DNA of 64,000 nt from Sphingomonas sp. IC081 (GCF_006874585.1 NZ_CP029765.1:1-64000); one strand, 5' to 3'; shown: positions 50,555 through 60,300, counted from the stretch's first letter. Numbers and translations: made by a program. Notes: generated by a model from the letters alone, not told the origin.

Positions 50555-52985
50555 GAAACGCGGCAAAGACCGCAAAGACATTCGCAGCGACGGTTCACCG
50601 AGGCCCCTGAAACACCATTCCGCGCGCGGCGACACGCCTCGCAACAATGGCAACTTCGTGCGCGGAAGCCAGCTGCTCAACACCCAGGTTATCATGTGGC
50701 TGCAGGGCGCGAAGATGCCCTTCCTCATGTGGCTGGGCATCTTCGCCCTATCCTATTTCACGATCCTCTCGTTCACCCTCGACGAGAACAATTTCCAGCT
50801 CATCTGCATGCGCATGCTGTCGTGGCTGTGGGACTGGTGCGCGCTCGATCCGATGAAGCAGGCCAACCTGCAACTCCCAGACCATACCGTGCGCCACACC
50901 TTCATGGGGTACGTGCCCTATGTCCCTGAGGTCGCCCTCGCCTGGCATAAGGCACTGCGCGGCGTCATCGGTTCGATCCTGATCGCCTCGTTTGCGACCA
51001 TCCCGGCTTCGATCTGGTATGTCGATTTCTCGCGGCGGCGAGGCGGCTCGATCATGGAAGAACGGCACGAGCGCGGCGCCATGCTGGTGGATCGGGATCT
51101 GCTCTACAGGGAGATCAGCCAGCACAACCAGATGAAGTTCGTTGAGGAGGCCAAAGACCTCTTCCCCGGCAAGAAGCCCAAAGCTGTTCTCAAGATGTCG
51201 TTCGATGCCCGCAAGGCTGCCGGCATTCACCATCCCTATTACCTTGCCGGCATCCCCTATCCCCACCGCCTCGAGCAATCCCACACCATGCTCCTGGGCA
51301 CCACCGGCACCGGCAAGACCACTGTCCTTCGGAAGCATCTGGCGCAGATGCGCGAACGTCAGGATACCGCCGTGGTCTTCGATCTTACCGGCGCTTACGT
51401 CGAGGCATTCTACGACCCCGAGCGCGACACGATCCTCAATCCCATGGACGTGCGGTGCCCGTCATGGTCGATCTTCAATGACTGCTCGACATACAGCGAG
51501 TTCACCGCTGCCGCAGCGGCGCTGATCCCCTCCGACGGCGGATCGTCGGAACCGTTCTGGGCCCTCGCCGCACGCACCCTCTTCATCGAAATGTGCATGA
51601 AGCTGATCGAGAAGGATCAGACCTCCAATCAGGCGCTCGCCGACAACCTGATGACGGCCGATCTCAAGCAGGTCCACCGTCATCTTCAGAAGACGATCGC
51701 CGATCCACTCACTGCCCCGGAAGCCGCCCGCATGGCGGAATCGATCCGTGCCGTTTTCAACACCAATGCGCAGGCGCTGCGCTTCCTTCCCGACGAGGGC
51801 GAGCCATACTCGATCAAGAAGTGGATCACCGGCGAGAAGAAGCCCGGATCGATCCTCTTCATCACCTGTACCTACACCGACCTCGAGATGAACAAGGCCC
51901 TCCTGACCCTGTGGTCGAACCTTGCCATTCACTCGCTCATGACCATGCCGCACACCCGTTCTTTGCGGACCTGGTTCATGTTCGACGAGCTGGGCGCGCT
52001 TCACCGCCTGCCCGCCATCGAGAACGGCCTCCAGACGGCCCGTAACTTTGGCGGAGCCATGATCCTTGGCCTCCACTCCTTCGACAAACTGGTGCAGGTC
52101 TACGGGGAAGAAAACGCCCGCAACCTGTCGTCGCTTGCACGTACAAAGCTGATGCTCGCTGCTGCGGATCTGGACACCGCCGAGCAGTGCGCCCGCTACA
52201 TCGGCAATCGCGAAATCCGGCAAATGGATGAGGGCTATTCCTACGGCTACAATTCCACCCGCGACGCATCGACGCTGACACCGCGCAAGCAGATCGAACC
52301 ACTCGTCATTCCCGACGACATCATGAACCTGCCCTCGATGCACGGTTTCGTGAAATTTCCGGATGGATTTCCGGCAGCGCGCATCCAGCTTGAGTGGCAG
52401 CACTATGCCAAAGTTGCCGAGGGCTTCATGCGCCGGCCACCGTCAAAGCCGGACGATCCGGACGGCAATGTTCGCGGAGGTGGGGGTAAGCCGAAGGGTG
52501 GGGATGACGGTGGGCGTGGGGAAAACATCGCGCTCAGCGAAGAGGAGGTGGCCGCGCGGGATAATCCAATCGCACTCGCCTCCAATATCCTTTCACAACC
52601 CTCAGAGCAGGAGCGTGAAGAGCAAGAGGGCCGCGATCCCAACTCTCGTGAAGCACTTGACCGTATGGACCCCGGTGCATCGCAATCCGGGACCGTCAAA
52701 GGCGAAGCTGCACAGGACAGTACCGTCGATCATAATGGTCTCGATACTCCAGAGCGGGAGAACGCCCGGCCAAAGGACTCCACGGCCAGACGAGACGCAC
52801 AGGAAATCTCCTCTCGATCCTCCGATAAGGATGCCGCTACCCAGGCAAGAGGAGAAAATAGAGATACCGCCGAGGAAAATCTAGGCGTCCGTGAAGCGCG
52901 TGACGGTTTCGGCACGGGGGACGGAAAAGACCATAGTCACGATCATCCCGATCTGGGCGATTCAGATATGGGTATCGGAGACTGA
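50544..52985 (+). CDS. traD: Conjugative coupling protein TraD
   Basis: 813 residues, VirD4/TraD-type ATPase that links the relaxosome to the secretion channel in the inner membrane. Two N-terminal spans (about 57-78, MPFLMWLGIFALSYFTILSF, and 136-156), Walker A GTTGTGKT (252-259), Walker B FDELG (Asp481, Glu482). The last 170 residues are acidic and disordered, as in TraD tails that recognise the relaxosome. Start at 50544 overlaps the RHH gene; GGAG lies upstream. Confidence 0.9.
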   Translation: MARKKRGKDRKDIRSDGSPRPLKHHSARGDTPRNNGNFVRGSQLLNTQVIMWLQGAKMPFLMWLGIFALSYFTILSFTLDENNFQLICMRMLSWLWDWCALDPMKQANLQLPDHTVRHTFMGYVPYVPEVALAWHKALRGVIGSILIASFATIPASIWYVDFSRRRGGSIMEERHERGAMLVDRDLLYREISQHNQMKFVEEAKDLFPGKKPKAVLKMSFDARKAAGIHHPYYLAGIPYPHRLEQSHTMLLGTTGTGKTTVLRKHLAQMRERQDTAVVFDLTGAYVEAFYDPERDTILNPMDVRCPSWSIFNDCSTYSEFTAAAAALIPSDGGSSEPFWALAARTLFIEMCMKLIEKDQTSNQALADNLMTADLKQVHRHLQKTIADPLTAPEAARMAESIRAVFNTNAQALRFLPDEGEPYSIKKWITGEKKPGSILFITCTYTDLEMNKALLTLWSNLAIHSLMTMPHTRSLRTWFMFDELGALHRLPAIENGLQTARNFGGAMILGLHSFDKLVQVYGEENARNLSSLARTKLMLAAADLDTAEQCARYIGNREIRQMDEGYSYGYNSTRDASTLTPRKQIEPLVIPDDIMNLPSMHGFVKFPDGFPAARIQLEWQHYAKVAEGFMRRPPSKPDDPDGNVRGGGGKPKGGDDGGRGENIALSEEEVAARDNPIALASNILSQPSEQEREEQEGRDPNSREALDRMDPGASQSGTVKGEAAQDSTVDHNGLDTPERENARPKDSTARRDAQEISSRSSDKDAATQARGENRDTAEENLGVREARDGFGTGDGKDHSHDHPDLGDSDMGIGD

Positions 52986-52988
52986 TCG

Positions 52989-55900
52989 ATGCATTCCATT
53001 GCATCCGTTCGCTCCGCTGGTGGCGCCGCCAAATATTTCACAAACGACGATTTCGTTGCGGGTGATTATTATACAAATGAGCAGGCAGGGGAGGTCAGCC
53101 AATGGGGAGGCAATGGCCTCTCCGACAGCTCAATTGCAGAAGGATCAAGCGTCACCCGTGAGGCGTTCGAAAAGGTTCTCCTGGGTGAGACACCCACCGG
53201 GGAACAGATCGAAGCGAAGGACAACCGAAGGCCAGGCTACGACCTGACGTTCTCCGCGCCAAAGTCAGTCTCGATCATGGCCTACATAGCCGGCGACAAA
53301 CGCATTCTTGGACCTGATGGCGCATTTGCTCTTTCGGTCAAGGATACCATGGCGTGGGTCGAGAAGAACCTTGCCGAAGGCCGCAAGACCGTTGAGGGCA
53401 AGACGGCCGCCATTCAGACAGGCAATCTCGTCTACGCCCTTTTCCAGCACGACACGAGCCGGGCACTCGATCCGCAGCTCCATATCCATTCCATCGTCGC
53501 CAACATGACGCGCATGCCGGACGGCAAATGGCAGGCGCTTCACGCCGACAAGATCTGGTCCAATAACACCGTTATCGGCTCGATCCAGCACGCCTTCCTG
53601 CGGACCCGTATGGAGGAGCTGGGCTACAAGGTTCAATTGGACGGCAAGCACGGCACCTTCGAGATCGTCGGTGTCCCCAAGGATGTCATCGACGCCAACA
53701 GCACACGGCGGGAAGAAATCCTGATCAAGTCCGAGCAGCTTGGGATCGTCTCACCAAAAGGACGCGACAGCGTCACCGTCAACACTCGCGATGCAAAACT
53801 GAATGTTGAAGATCGCGAAGGCATGGTCAAAGGCTGGATCGAGCGCGCTGCAGCACTCGGATTTGACGGGAAGGACGTCCTCGCCGCTGCGTTGCGGGCC
53901 TCTCGCGAGCAGCCGGAAAACCTCGCAGTGCGCGGTTACAAGGCCATGCTCGAGGTGGTGAACACGGCGCGGGAATTTGTATCCGGCCTCTTGCGATCCC
54001 CTGAACCACTGGTCGATGCTGGCATTGCGCGTCTGGCAGGCTCTCCTGGCGATGCTCGTGCCCAACTCGCGGTCGCTTCGGCCGTCCGCATCCTCAGCCA
54101 GCGGGAAGCCGCCTTCCAGGTCCATCAAGTCTCCAAGACGGCTCTCGATCTTGGCCTCAAGGGCGTCACGATCGACAACGTCGAAGCGCGCATCGACCGA
54201 CTGATAAAAAATGGCGATCTCGTTTCTGGTCAAATCCAGCACAAGGGCCAGATGGTCGACGCTGTCACCACACCTGAGTCGTTGAAGGTCGAGCAATCCA
54301 TTCTCGATCACGTCGAAACCGGCAATGGCAAAGGCACCTCGATCGTCGATGCCGCCAGTGCGCCATCGCGGCTTCAGGAGGCCGCAGCGCCCCGAGAACT
54401 GAATCAAGGGCAGCTCGCGGCCGCAACCATGATCGTCTCGAGTGAGGATCGCTACGTCGTCGTCCAGGGTGTCGCCGGCGCCGGTAAGTCTACCATGCTG
54501 CAGACTGTTGCTGCCGTCGCGCGCGATGAGGGCAAGCAAGTCCTCGGCCTCGCGTTTCAGAACAAGATGGTCGGCGACATGCGCGAGGGCATGGTGCCAA
54601 AGCACCTCACGGCCGAGGACATGGAAAAGGCGGGAGTTTCGGCACAGACCATTGCGTCTTTCGTGTGGCAGAACGAGAAATACCTAAGCGATCCCAGCAG
54701 TCGGGGGGCCCAGGATCGGCGCAGCGAACTCGCCGGCACGATCGTCGTCGTCGACGAAACCTCAATGGTTTCGAGCGAGGATATGCTCAAGCTGATGCGC
54801 ATCACTGAAGCGCTCGGCATCGAAAAGGTAGCCTTCGTTGGCGACCGTCAACAGCTCTCCTCGATCGACGCGGGCAAGTCATTTGCCATGGTACAAGCCG
54901 CTGGCATCACCATGGCGCGCATGGATCAGAACGTGCGTATCAATCCGGACAACAAGCAACTCCTGACCGTAGCGGCGCTTGCGAACACTGGCCGCGCCGG
55001 CGCCGCGCTGAAAGTGCTGGGCGACAATGTCAGCGAACATGCCGAACCGGCTGCACAGGCGGCCGAGGCATGGCTGGCCCTGTCTGCAGAAGACCGGGCT
55101 GTTACCGCCGTCTTCGCCTCGGGCCGCGACGCACGCTCGGAGATCAACACCGAAATTCAGCAAGGTTTGCGTCAGGAGGGCACTCTGAAGGGCGACGGCC
55201 TGGACGTCATTGTCCATGACCGGGTGAGCAAAGAGCGCGAGCAGCTGCGCTATGCCCATCATTACACCGTTGGCCAGACCCTGACGGTGACGGGGCAAAT
55301 CCGAGAAGTCGGGCTAGGGCGGGGGCAGTATCAGGTTAGCCGCATCTTCGACAACGGCAAGGTCCAGCTAACAGGCCCCAATGGGCGCAACCTGCGCTTC
55401 GATCCTCAGAAGATTGATTCCGGCATCACCCGAAGCCGTCTTGAACTCTCAAATCTCGAGACGCTCAAGATTTATGAGGGCGATACGATCCGCTGGACCA
55501 CCAACGACAAGGATCGCGGACTGGATAATGCTGCTCTGGCAAAGATCGTGTCCATTGAGGGGGGGAACGTCACCGTCGAAACCGCGAATAACGAACGGCT
55601 AACATTAGAGCGTGGTGATCCGATGCTCAGCAGGATCGGCCTCGCCTACGCCCTAAACATGCACATGGCGCAGGGTGTCACCGCAGACAAGGGGATCGGG
55701 GTCATGCTCTCCTACGAGCACAACCTATCCAACCAGCGCCTTTTCAACGTCCTTGTGACCCGCGTGCGGGACGCCCTGACCATGATCGTTGACGATCGCC
55801 AGAAGCTGGAATGGCGTCTTAACTCCAATCCAGGCGACAAGACTTCCTCTCTCGAAAGCACCGGGAAGCTGGACATTGACGGTGTTGATGCCAAGCAGGA

Positions 55901-56429
55901 GGCGGCAGACGCTGCACTTACCGCCGCATTCGATGCACTCGAGGGTGAGAACGGAGCCGGTGGCGCGTCAAACGGCCTTGGCCGCGATGCCTCCGCCGAT
56001 TTGGCCGACTTGCCCCCAATGCCCGCAGCCGATGCACACGAAGGCGGCGCTGGAACTGGCGCCGGTGGCGACGAGAACGCGGCCGATGGGCTCAGCGAAA
56101 TAGAGAAGGGCCAGAACGGCATGTCCGGTCCAGAGTCAATGGACCTGGATGACCTGCCCCCGATGGGGCCATCGGAAACTGATTATTCCACCTTCGATGC
56201 CAGTGCCGATCTGATCTACGATCCCGGCGCTGATGATCCCCCTGCCCCCACGCAGGACAAGGACGACGTCGATCCGCTTAGGCAAGCACTGCTGGATCAC
56301 CTCGAGGGCGATGGCCTCGGCGTTGTCGATACCACCGTTGATGATCTTACCGGCATTCCGCCGATGCCTGGTCGTGATGACGGCCAGATTCCGGGGCTGC
56401 CGGAAAAGAGCCTGGGACTCGACCTATGA
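52989..56429 (+). CDS. traI: MobF relaxase-helicase TraI
   Basis: 1146 residues. The N-terminal relaxase has candidate catalytic tyrosines at Tyr16 and Tyr27/Tyr28 and the histidine triad in FQHDTSRALDPQLHIHSIVA (His165, His167 plus the first His), as in F TraI. Then a RecD-like helicase with Walker A GVAGAGKS (494-501) and VVDETSMV. It nicks oriT, stays bound to the 5' end and unwinds the strand. The acidic tail from about 990 repeats a (D/I)xPPM motif three times. It is shorter than F TraI because the second helicase part is reduced. Stops by overlapping the next ATG (56426). Confidence 0.9.
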   Translation: MHSIASVRSAGGAAKYFTNDDFVAGDYYTNEQAGEVSQWGGNGLSDSSIAEGSSVTREAFEKVLLGETPTGEQIEAKDNRRPGYDLTFSAPKSVSIMAYIAGDKRILGPDGAFALSVKDTMAWVEKNLAEGRKTVEGKTAAIQTGNLVYALFQHDTSRALDPQLHIHSIVANMTRMPDGKWQALHADKIWSNNTVIGSIQHAFLRTRMEELGYKVQLDGKHGTFEIVGVPKDVIDANSTRREEILIKSEQLGIVSPKGRDSVTVNTRDAKLNVEDREGMVKGWIERAAALGFDGKDVLAAALRASREQPENLAVRGYKAMLEVVNTAREFVSGLLRSPEPLVDAGIARLAGSPGDARAQLAVASAVRILSQREAAFQVHQVSKTALDLGLKGVTIDNVEARIDRLIKNGDLVSGQIQHKGQMVDAVTTPESLKVEQSILDHVETGNGKGTSIVDAASAPSRLQEAAAPRELNQGQLAAATMIVSSEDRYVVVQGVAGAGKSTMLQTVAAVARDEGKQVLGLAFQNKMVGDMREGMVPKHLTAEDMEKAGVSAQTIASFVWQNEKYLSDPSSRGAQDRRSELAGTIVVVDETSMVSSEDMLKLMRITEALGIEKVAFVGDRQQLSSIDAGKSFAMVQAAGITMARMDQNVRINPDNKQLLTVAALANTGRAGAALKVLGDNVSEHAEPAAQAAEAWLALSAEDRAVTAVFASGRDARSEINTEIQQGLRQEGTLKGDGLDVIVHDRVSKEREQLRYAHHYTVGQTLTVTGQIREVGLGRGQYQVSRIFDNGKVQLTGPNGRNLRFDPQKIDSGITRSRLELSNLETLKIYEGDTIRWTTNDKDRGLDNAALAKIVSIEGGNVTVETANNERLTLERGDPMLSRIGLAYALNMHMAQGVTADKGIGVMLSYEHNLSNQRLFNVLVTRVRDALTMIVDDRQKLEWRLNSNPGDKTSSLESTGKLDIDGVDAKQEAADAALTAAFDALEGENGAGGASNGLGRDASADLADLPPMPAADAHEGGAGTGAGGDENAADGLSEIEKGQNGMSGPESMDLDDLPPMGPSETDYSTFDASADLIYDPGADDPPAPTQDKDDVDPLRQALLDHLEGDGLGVVDTTVDDLTGIPPMPGRDDGQIPGLPEKSLGLDL

Positions 56430-56663
56430 GCCGTAAACGCCTGCCGATCGATTTTGCCACTAGCGACATGGATGCCGGGCATCTTGAGGCCATCATTGCC
56501 CGAACCCGCGAGGGCGGCCATCCGGCACAGGAACCGCGACGGGATGACGCTCGAAAATGCCGCGTTCTCGCAAGAAATCGACCAGCTGGGGACAAAGCTG
56601 GGCGCGCGCGGCCTGCTCGACGAGCCCGAGATCGTGCCCTTCGATACCTGGCAGCGCAAATGA
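56426..56663 (+). pseudogene. Small tra-operon gene with probable frameshift
   Basis: Begins MSRKRLPIDFATSDMDAGHL in frame with the overlapping ATG at 56426. After about residue 30 the better protein-like reading is in the next frame (RNRDGMTLENAAFSQEIDQL, ending PFDTWQRK at 56663), while the original frame turns Arg-rich. A single-base change near 56525 would join them into about 79 residues. The second part could also start alone at ATG 56550 (MTLENAAF). Function unknown. Confidence 0.5.
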
Positions 56664-56830
56664 CAGGCCGCAGCGGACAAGCTGGGAGCGTCACACAAGC
56701 TGAGGCGCCAATCGATCTGCCGGTGGTCAGGGCCGCGCCGTGGATTGAACGCTCCATCATCAACACAAAGACCCCCGGCGATTGTCACCCCGCCGATTAT
56801 TGGTTGGAAAGGATCACCCGATGTCTCTGA
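56660..56830 (+). CDS. Small tra-operon protein
   Basis: 56 residues, MTGRSGQAGSVTQAEAPIDL onward, starting at the ATGA overlap with the preceding stop and ending in an overlap with the nuclease start at 56821. Soluble; no motif. Function unknown. Confidence 0.45.
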   Translation: MTGRSGQAGSVTQAEAPIDLPVVRAAPWIERSIINTKTPGDCHPADYWLERITRCL

Positions 56831-57225
56831 TACTTATTGCCGCCGCCGCACTGGCGGGCTGCACCGTGACGGATGGCGATACGATCAGATGCAATGGCGA
56901 GCGCATCCGCTTGCTTGGCGTCGACGCTCCCGACGATCCGGGCAACAGCCGGTGCAGACCCGTGCCTAAACCCGGCGCGATCTGCGATCGGCAGCGGGCC
57001 GCCGCGAGCAAGGCATCGCTGCAACGGATCATGGCGGGGCCTCTCTCTATCGAACGCGTGGGCACAGATCGTTACGGGCGCACGCTGGCGATGGTCTACG
57101 CGCAGGGCCGGAGCCTGTCGTGCCACCAGATCGAAGGTGGGCAAGCCACCTATTTTGCACGGTGGGATCAAGGCGCACGGGTAGCTCGTGAGTGCCCGCG
57201 AGCGGCAGCAAGGGCGGTTAGATGA
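56821..57225 (+). CDS. Thermonuclease-like (SNase) exported protein
   Basis: 134 residues. A short hydrophobic N-terminus with LAGC (possible lipobox, Cys14) leads straight into an SNase fold: VTDGDTIRCNGERIRLLGVDAPD, later RYGRTLAMVY and a GQATYF segment. Such small nucleases occur in conjugative operons of plasmids and integrative elements; the target and role in transfer are unknown. It lies in the traI operon with overlapping ends. Confidence 0.7.
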   Translation: MSLILIAAAALAGCTVTDGDTIRCNGERIRLLGVDAPDDPGNSRCRPVPKPGAICDRQRAAASKASLQRIMAGPLSIERVGTDRYGRTLAMVYAQGRSLSCHQIEGGQATYFARWDQGARVARECPRAAARAVR

Positions 57226-57286
57226 TCGCCGTGCTGACCAGTTTTCTCCCCCCTCCCCACCTCAACGGCTCTTACAGGAGGACTCC

Positions 57287-57745
57287 GTGCGCGAGGATGT
57301 AACCCCCACACCACTCACCCCCCGCGATATTATGATCGAATATGCGCTCATCCTGCGCCGCGTTTCGGGGCGGATACACGGCATCCTCCGCGAGCCAGAG
57401 ACGATACAGATGCCCGTTACCCTGCGCCGCTCCCTCACCGACTGCGTCAAGGCATTCGATGAGTGCATAGCCGACCTCGAGACGCTCGCATCCACGGCCG
57501 CAGCCACCGCTACCCCCACCATCACCCATACCCCCATGCGCGTGCCGACCTGGCGCGATGGCGCGAAAGTTGCGCTCGGCGTGCTCATCCCCTGCGCCGC
57601 TTTTGTCTGTCTCATCGCCTTGATCGCCTCCACCATGCCGATCGAACCGACCGATCCCGAACAGATCCAACGCGACGCGAAATGGCTACAAGAGCATGAG
57701 GATCGCTTCGAAGCGATATCCAGAGGCGGCCATGGGAATAAATGA
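57287..57745 (+). CDS. Single-span membrane protein in tra operon
   Basis: 152 residues from a GTG at 57287 with AGGAGG five bases upstream, which decides the start. A helical region (YALILRRVSGRIHGILREPE) is followed by a membrane span (VALGVLIPCAAFVCLIALIA) and an acidic tail. Overlaps the next gene by 14 bases. Function unknown; envelope part of the transfer apparatus is possible. Confidence 0.55.
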   Translation: MREDVTPTPLTPRDIMIEYALILRRVSGRIHGILREPETIQMPVTLRRSLTDCVKAFDECIADLETLASTAAATATPTITHTPMRVPTWRDGAKVALGVLIPCAAFVCLIALIASTMPIEPTDPEQIQRDAKWLQEHEDRFEAISRGGHGNK

Positions 57746-58409
57746 CCGCGACTACATGCGCGAGCGCTACCGCAAGCGCCGGGGTCTCGGGGGCACCCTT
57801 TGGAACGACCGCAAATCGCGCGTCGAGCAGGACGGAGCATGGTTTGCCGCGAAAAACCAAGGCTTTGATTATCAGAAGAACCGCTGGCGGCCGAAGCGGC
57901 GTAAATCTTCGGGCCAAATCGGATGGGCGATTGCAGGCGCGGTCGTACTGATCGCCATCGCCATCCCGGCCTGGCGCGACATCAAGCTAACGGGGTGGCT
58001 ACCTGACAACGATCCCGAGATGCCCTTCCCCACCTCCGGCAGCGTCACCGTCAACCGGACCGTAGATCCCAAATCAGCGATCTCACAGCTTCGCATTATC
58101 TCTGCACATGGCAACGCCATCGTCCAGCTCTACGACCCCCACACATCGGCGCATGTCATCTCGGTCTATGCACGGCGCAATGCAGAAGTTGCCGTACCCG
58201 TTCCGCCCGGAACCTACCGTGTCAGGATCGTCGAAGGCGACAAGTGGCATGGGACACAACGATATTTCGGAATTTCGACAATCTCGCAGACTGTCAGCGC
58301 GCCCGTGCGCATAGACCCGCACTGGACGCGCGTAATCGACCTGCACCGCAGTCGCTGGGGCAATCTTCGCACCAGTTCCGACTTCCGCTCACCCAACCCT
58401 CTCAACTGA
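57732..58409 (+). CDS. Membrane protein with periplasmic domain in tra operon
   Basis: 225 residues beginning MGINDRDYMRERYRKRRGLG, a basic cytoplasmic stretch, then one span (IGWAIAGAVVLIAIAIPAW) and a beta-rich periplasmic domain (VQLYDPHTSAHVISVYARRN). ATG at 57732. Similar basic-start membrane proteins accompany TraI in alphaproteobacterial plasmids. Function unknown. Confidence 0.6.
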   Translation: MGINDRDYMRERYRKRRGLGGTLWNDRKSRVEQDGAWFAAKNQGFDYQKNRWRPKRRKSSGQIGWAIAGAVVLIAIAIPAWRDIKLTGWLPDNDPEMPFPTSGSVTVNRTVDPKSAISQLRIISAHGNAIVQLYDPHTSAHVISVYARRNAEVAVPVPPGTYRVRIVEGDKWHGTQRYFGISTISQTVSAPVRIDPHWTRVIDLHRSRWGNLRTSSDFRSPNPLN

Positions 58410-58425
58410 ACAGGACGACCGGCTT

Positions 58426-59313
58426 ATGCGACACATGCTCACCACTGCTGCCCACCTCAGCACCGGCCTTGCTTTCACACTCGCAGCGCTGGCCGCTACA
58501 CCCGCCAATGCCCAGAAATTGGGTAAAGGTGGTATCGGCATCGATGAAACTTCAGAAGTTCCCCGCTGCGACGTCCCGCTCGGCACCATTGCGCTAGTCG
58601 AGGATCGCACCGCAGCGCCGAGCGAGGATGACATTCCTCCAGGGCTTCGCGCCATGATCCGTATGGCTGAGGCACAGAATGGCGGTGGCTCGCAAAAGAT
58701 CGACCCATTGCCGCTGCTGAAGCTGCTAACTGCACAATCAAATTGCTTCCAGGTGCTCGATCGTGGCGAAGGTTTTGATGCCCTTCAGCGCGAACGTGCG
58801 CTCGCTTCGGGAGGCACCATCGCGAATGGCAATACGCAAGCGACATTGCTGGCTGCCGAATACCTGCTCACCGCCCGCGTTCTCTATTCTGACGGCAATG
58901 CCGGCGGCAGCGGGGGCGGGTTAGGCACCATGTTTCCAGGCGGGATTGGCTTCAAGTCGAAGAAGCTGGAGAGCCAGACGATGCTAACACTCGTGGAGGT
59001 GAAAACCGGACTGCAGAAAGTTGTCGCCACCGGCTCTGCCCGCAAAAAGGACATATCGATCATCGGCGGCGCGCTGATGGGCTCAGGTATCGGTGCGCTT
59101 GGCGGCGGCTACACCAGCACCGATATAGGCAAAATCACGTCCTTCGCGTTGCTCGACGCCTTCCGCAAGCTCACCAGAGACGCGCAGGGGCGCATCGCGC
59201 CACCTGTTGCGATGTCAGCTGCCCCTGCCCGTGTTGCGCCTCCAGCGGCGTCCGTAGCGGCACCTGTAGCCTCCACCGGCGACGCACAGGCAGCTGGAAC
59301 ACACGCGCAGTAG
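58426..59313 (+). CDS. Exported CsgG-like protein
   Basis: 295 residues with a signal peptide (cleavage after ATPANAQ near residue 30) and a core that includes NCFQVLDRGEGFDALQRERA and AEYLLTARVLYSD, the shape of CsgG/HfaB-type outer-membrane transport proteins. The Ala/Pro tail is disordered. CsgG relatives export curli subunits; here it may form an outer-membrane pore or anchor for the transfer machine, which is inference. Followed by a purine-rich tract at 59311-59339. Confidence 0.6.
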   Translation: MRHMLTTAAHLSTGLAFTLAALAATPANAQKLGKGGIGIDETSEVPRCDVPLGTIALVEDRTAAPSEDDIPPGLRAMIRMAEAQNGGGSQKIDPLPLLKLLTAQSNCFQVLDRGEGFDALQRERALASGGTIANGNTQATLLAAEYLLTARVLYSDGNAGGSGGGLGTMFPGGIGFKSKKLESQTMLTLVEVKTGLQKVVATGSARKKDISIIGGALMGSGIGALGGGYTSTDIGKITSFALLDAFRKLTRDAQGRIAPPVAMSAAPARVAPPAASVAAPVASTGDAQAAGTHAQ

Positions 59314-59394
59314 AAGGGGAGAGGGAATGGAAGGGGGAACACGACGGAGAGTGAGCCCCCCTGCCCTTCCTCCCCCAGCTTGGAGCCATGGATC

Positions 59395-59664
59395 ATGAGC
59401 GCGCAGACGGATCTGTTCGGCGAGGAGCCGCTAAACGCCACGATCGAGGACGCCGCCATCACGCCCCAAGAACCGCTGGCAATGCCCTGTGGGTTCCTTG
59501 ATCGCTCCAACACCCGCTGCAAACGGCTCGCTTCGCGGCCCGTGATGATGAACGGGAAGCAGTTGCACAGCCACGGCCGACCCATGCTCCACTGTGAGAT
59601 GGCCTGCTTCAGCGCCTCCCATGGCATGCCTAGCGATCCAATGGAGAACCGAGGCAATGATTGA
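59395..59664 (+). CDS. Small Cys-containing protein
   Basis: 89 residues starting MSAQTDLFGEEPLNATIEDA, with Cys in AMPCGFLDRSNTRC and HCEMACF that might bind zinc. ATG at 59395 has GGAG nine bases upstream. Overlaps the next gene start (59657) by eight bases. Function unknown. Confidence 0.5.
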   Translation: MSAQTDLFGEEPLNATIEDAAITPQEPLAMPCGFLDRSNTRCKRLASRPVMMNGKQLHSHGRPMLHCEMACFSASHGMPSDPMENRGND

Positions 59665-59857
59665 AACGATAGGACTGACCGGAACCATAGAGACATCGCA
59701 GCGCGGCCCGATGCTGAAGGACACGGATGGGATGTGGTGGCGGCTGATCGGCGAAATCGACACGACTGCCAAAAATGATAAACTTGTGCGCATCGTCGGC
59801 CGCAAGCGCGGCGCTGCCGTAATCGAGATCGATTACCTCGGCCCCGTGACAAACTGA
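59657..59857 (+). CDS. Small DUF5818-like protein
   Basis: 66 residues, MIETIGLTGTIETSQRGPML then DGMWWRLIGEIDT, resembling small beta-barrel DUF5818 proteins (low certainty). Overlaps the next ATG at 59857 by one base (TGATG). Function unknown. Confidence 0.5.
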   Translation: MIETIGLTGTIETSQRGPMLKDTDGMWWRLIGEIDTTAKNDKLVRIVGRKRGAAVIEIDYLGPVTN

Positions 59858-60300
59858 TGCACGGTCCCCGACACCTTCCCAAATGTCCATACTGCGGCCA
59901 TCCAGTGCATGAGTGGCGGCGTGGTTCTCCTATTGAGGGATGCCGTCAGTGCCGCCGTCCCATGGTCTTGCTGCGCTATCCCCTGCCCTGGAGAAGCCCC
60001 TTGCGCCTTATCGGCCTGCTCGACCTAGCCTCGAAACTTCAGGCCTACGCCACGATCACAGTCGGCTCTCTGTTTGTCATCGGCGCACTGTCCCTTCTCG
60101 GCCTGGTCAAAGCCATCGCCATCCTGCTTTACGTCATTGGCTCGATCCTGATCGTCGACGGCACCCTCGGAATCGTCTCGGGCATCGACCGGACATGGAG
60201 CCAGGTACGCTATGCAGGGCCGGCCAAGGCCATGGCCTCTGGTAAGATCATAGCGGGATCGCTTGCCTTCATGCTTACCATTGTTGGCCTGCTCATATGA
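59857..60300 (+). CDS. Zinc-ribbon membrane protein
   Basis: 147 residues. CPYC and CRQC near the start form a zinc ribbon, followed by two to three hydrophobic segments (YATITVGSLFVIGALSLL, ILLYVIGSILIVDGTLG and SLAFMLTIVGLLI). It overlaps the next gene by four bases. Function unknown; membrane component of the operon. Confidence 0.6.
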   Translation: MHGPRHLPKCPYCGHPVHEWRRGSPIEGCRQCRRPMVLLRYPLPWRSPLRLIGLLDLASKLQAYATITVGSLFVIGALSLLGLVKAIAILLYVIGSILIVDGTLGIVSGIDRTWSQVRYAGPAKAMASGKIIAGSLAFMLTIVGLLI

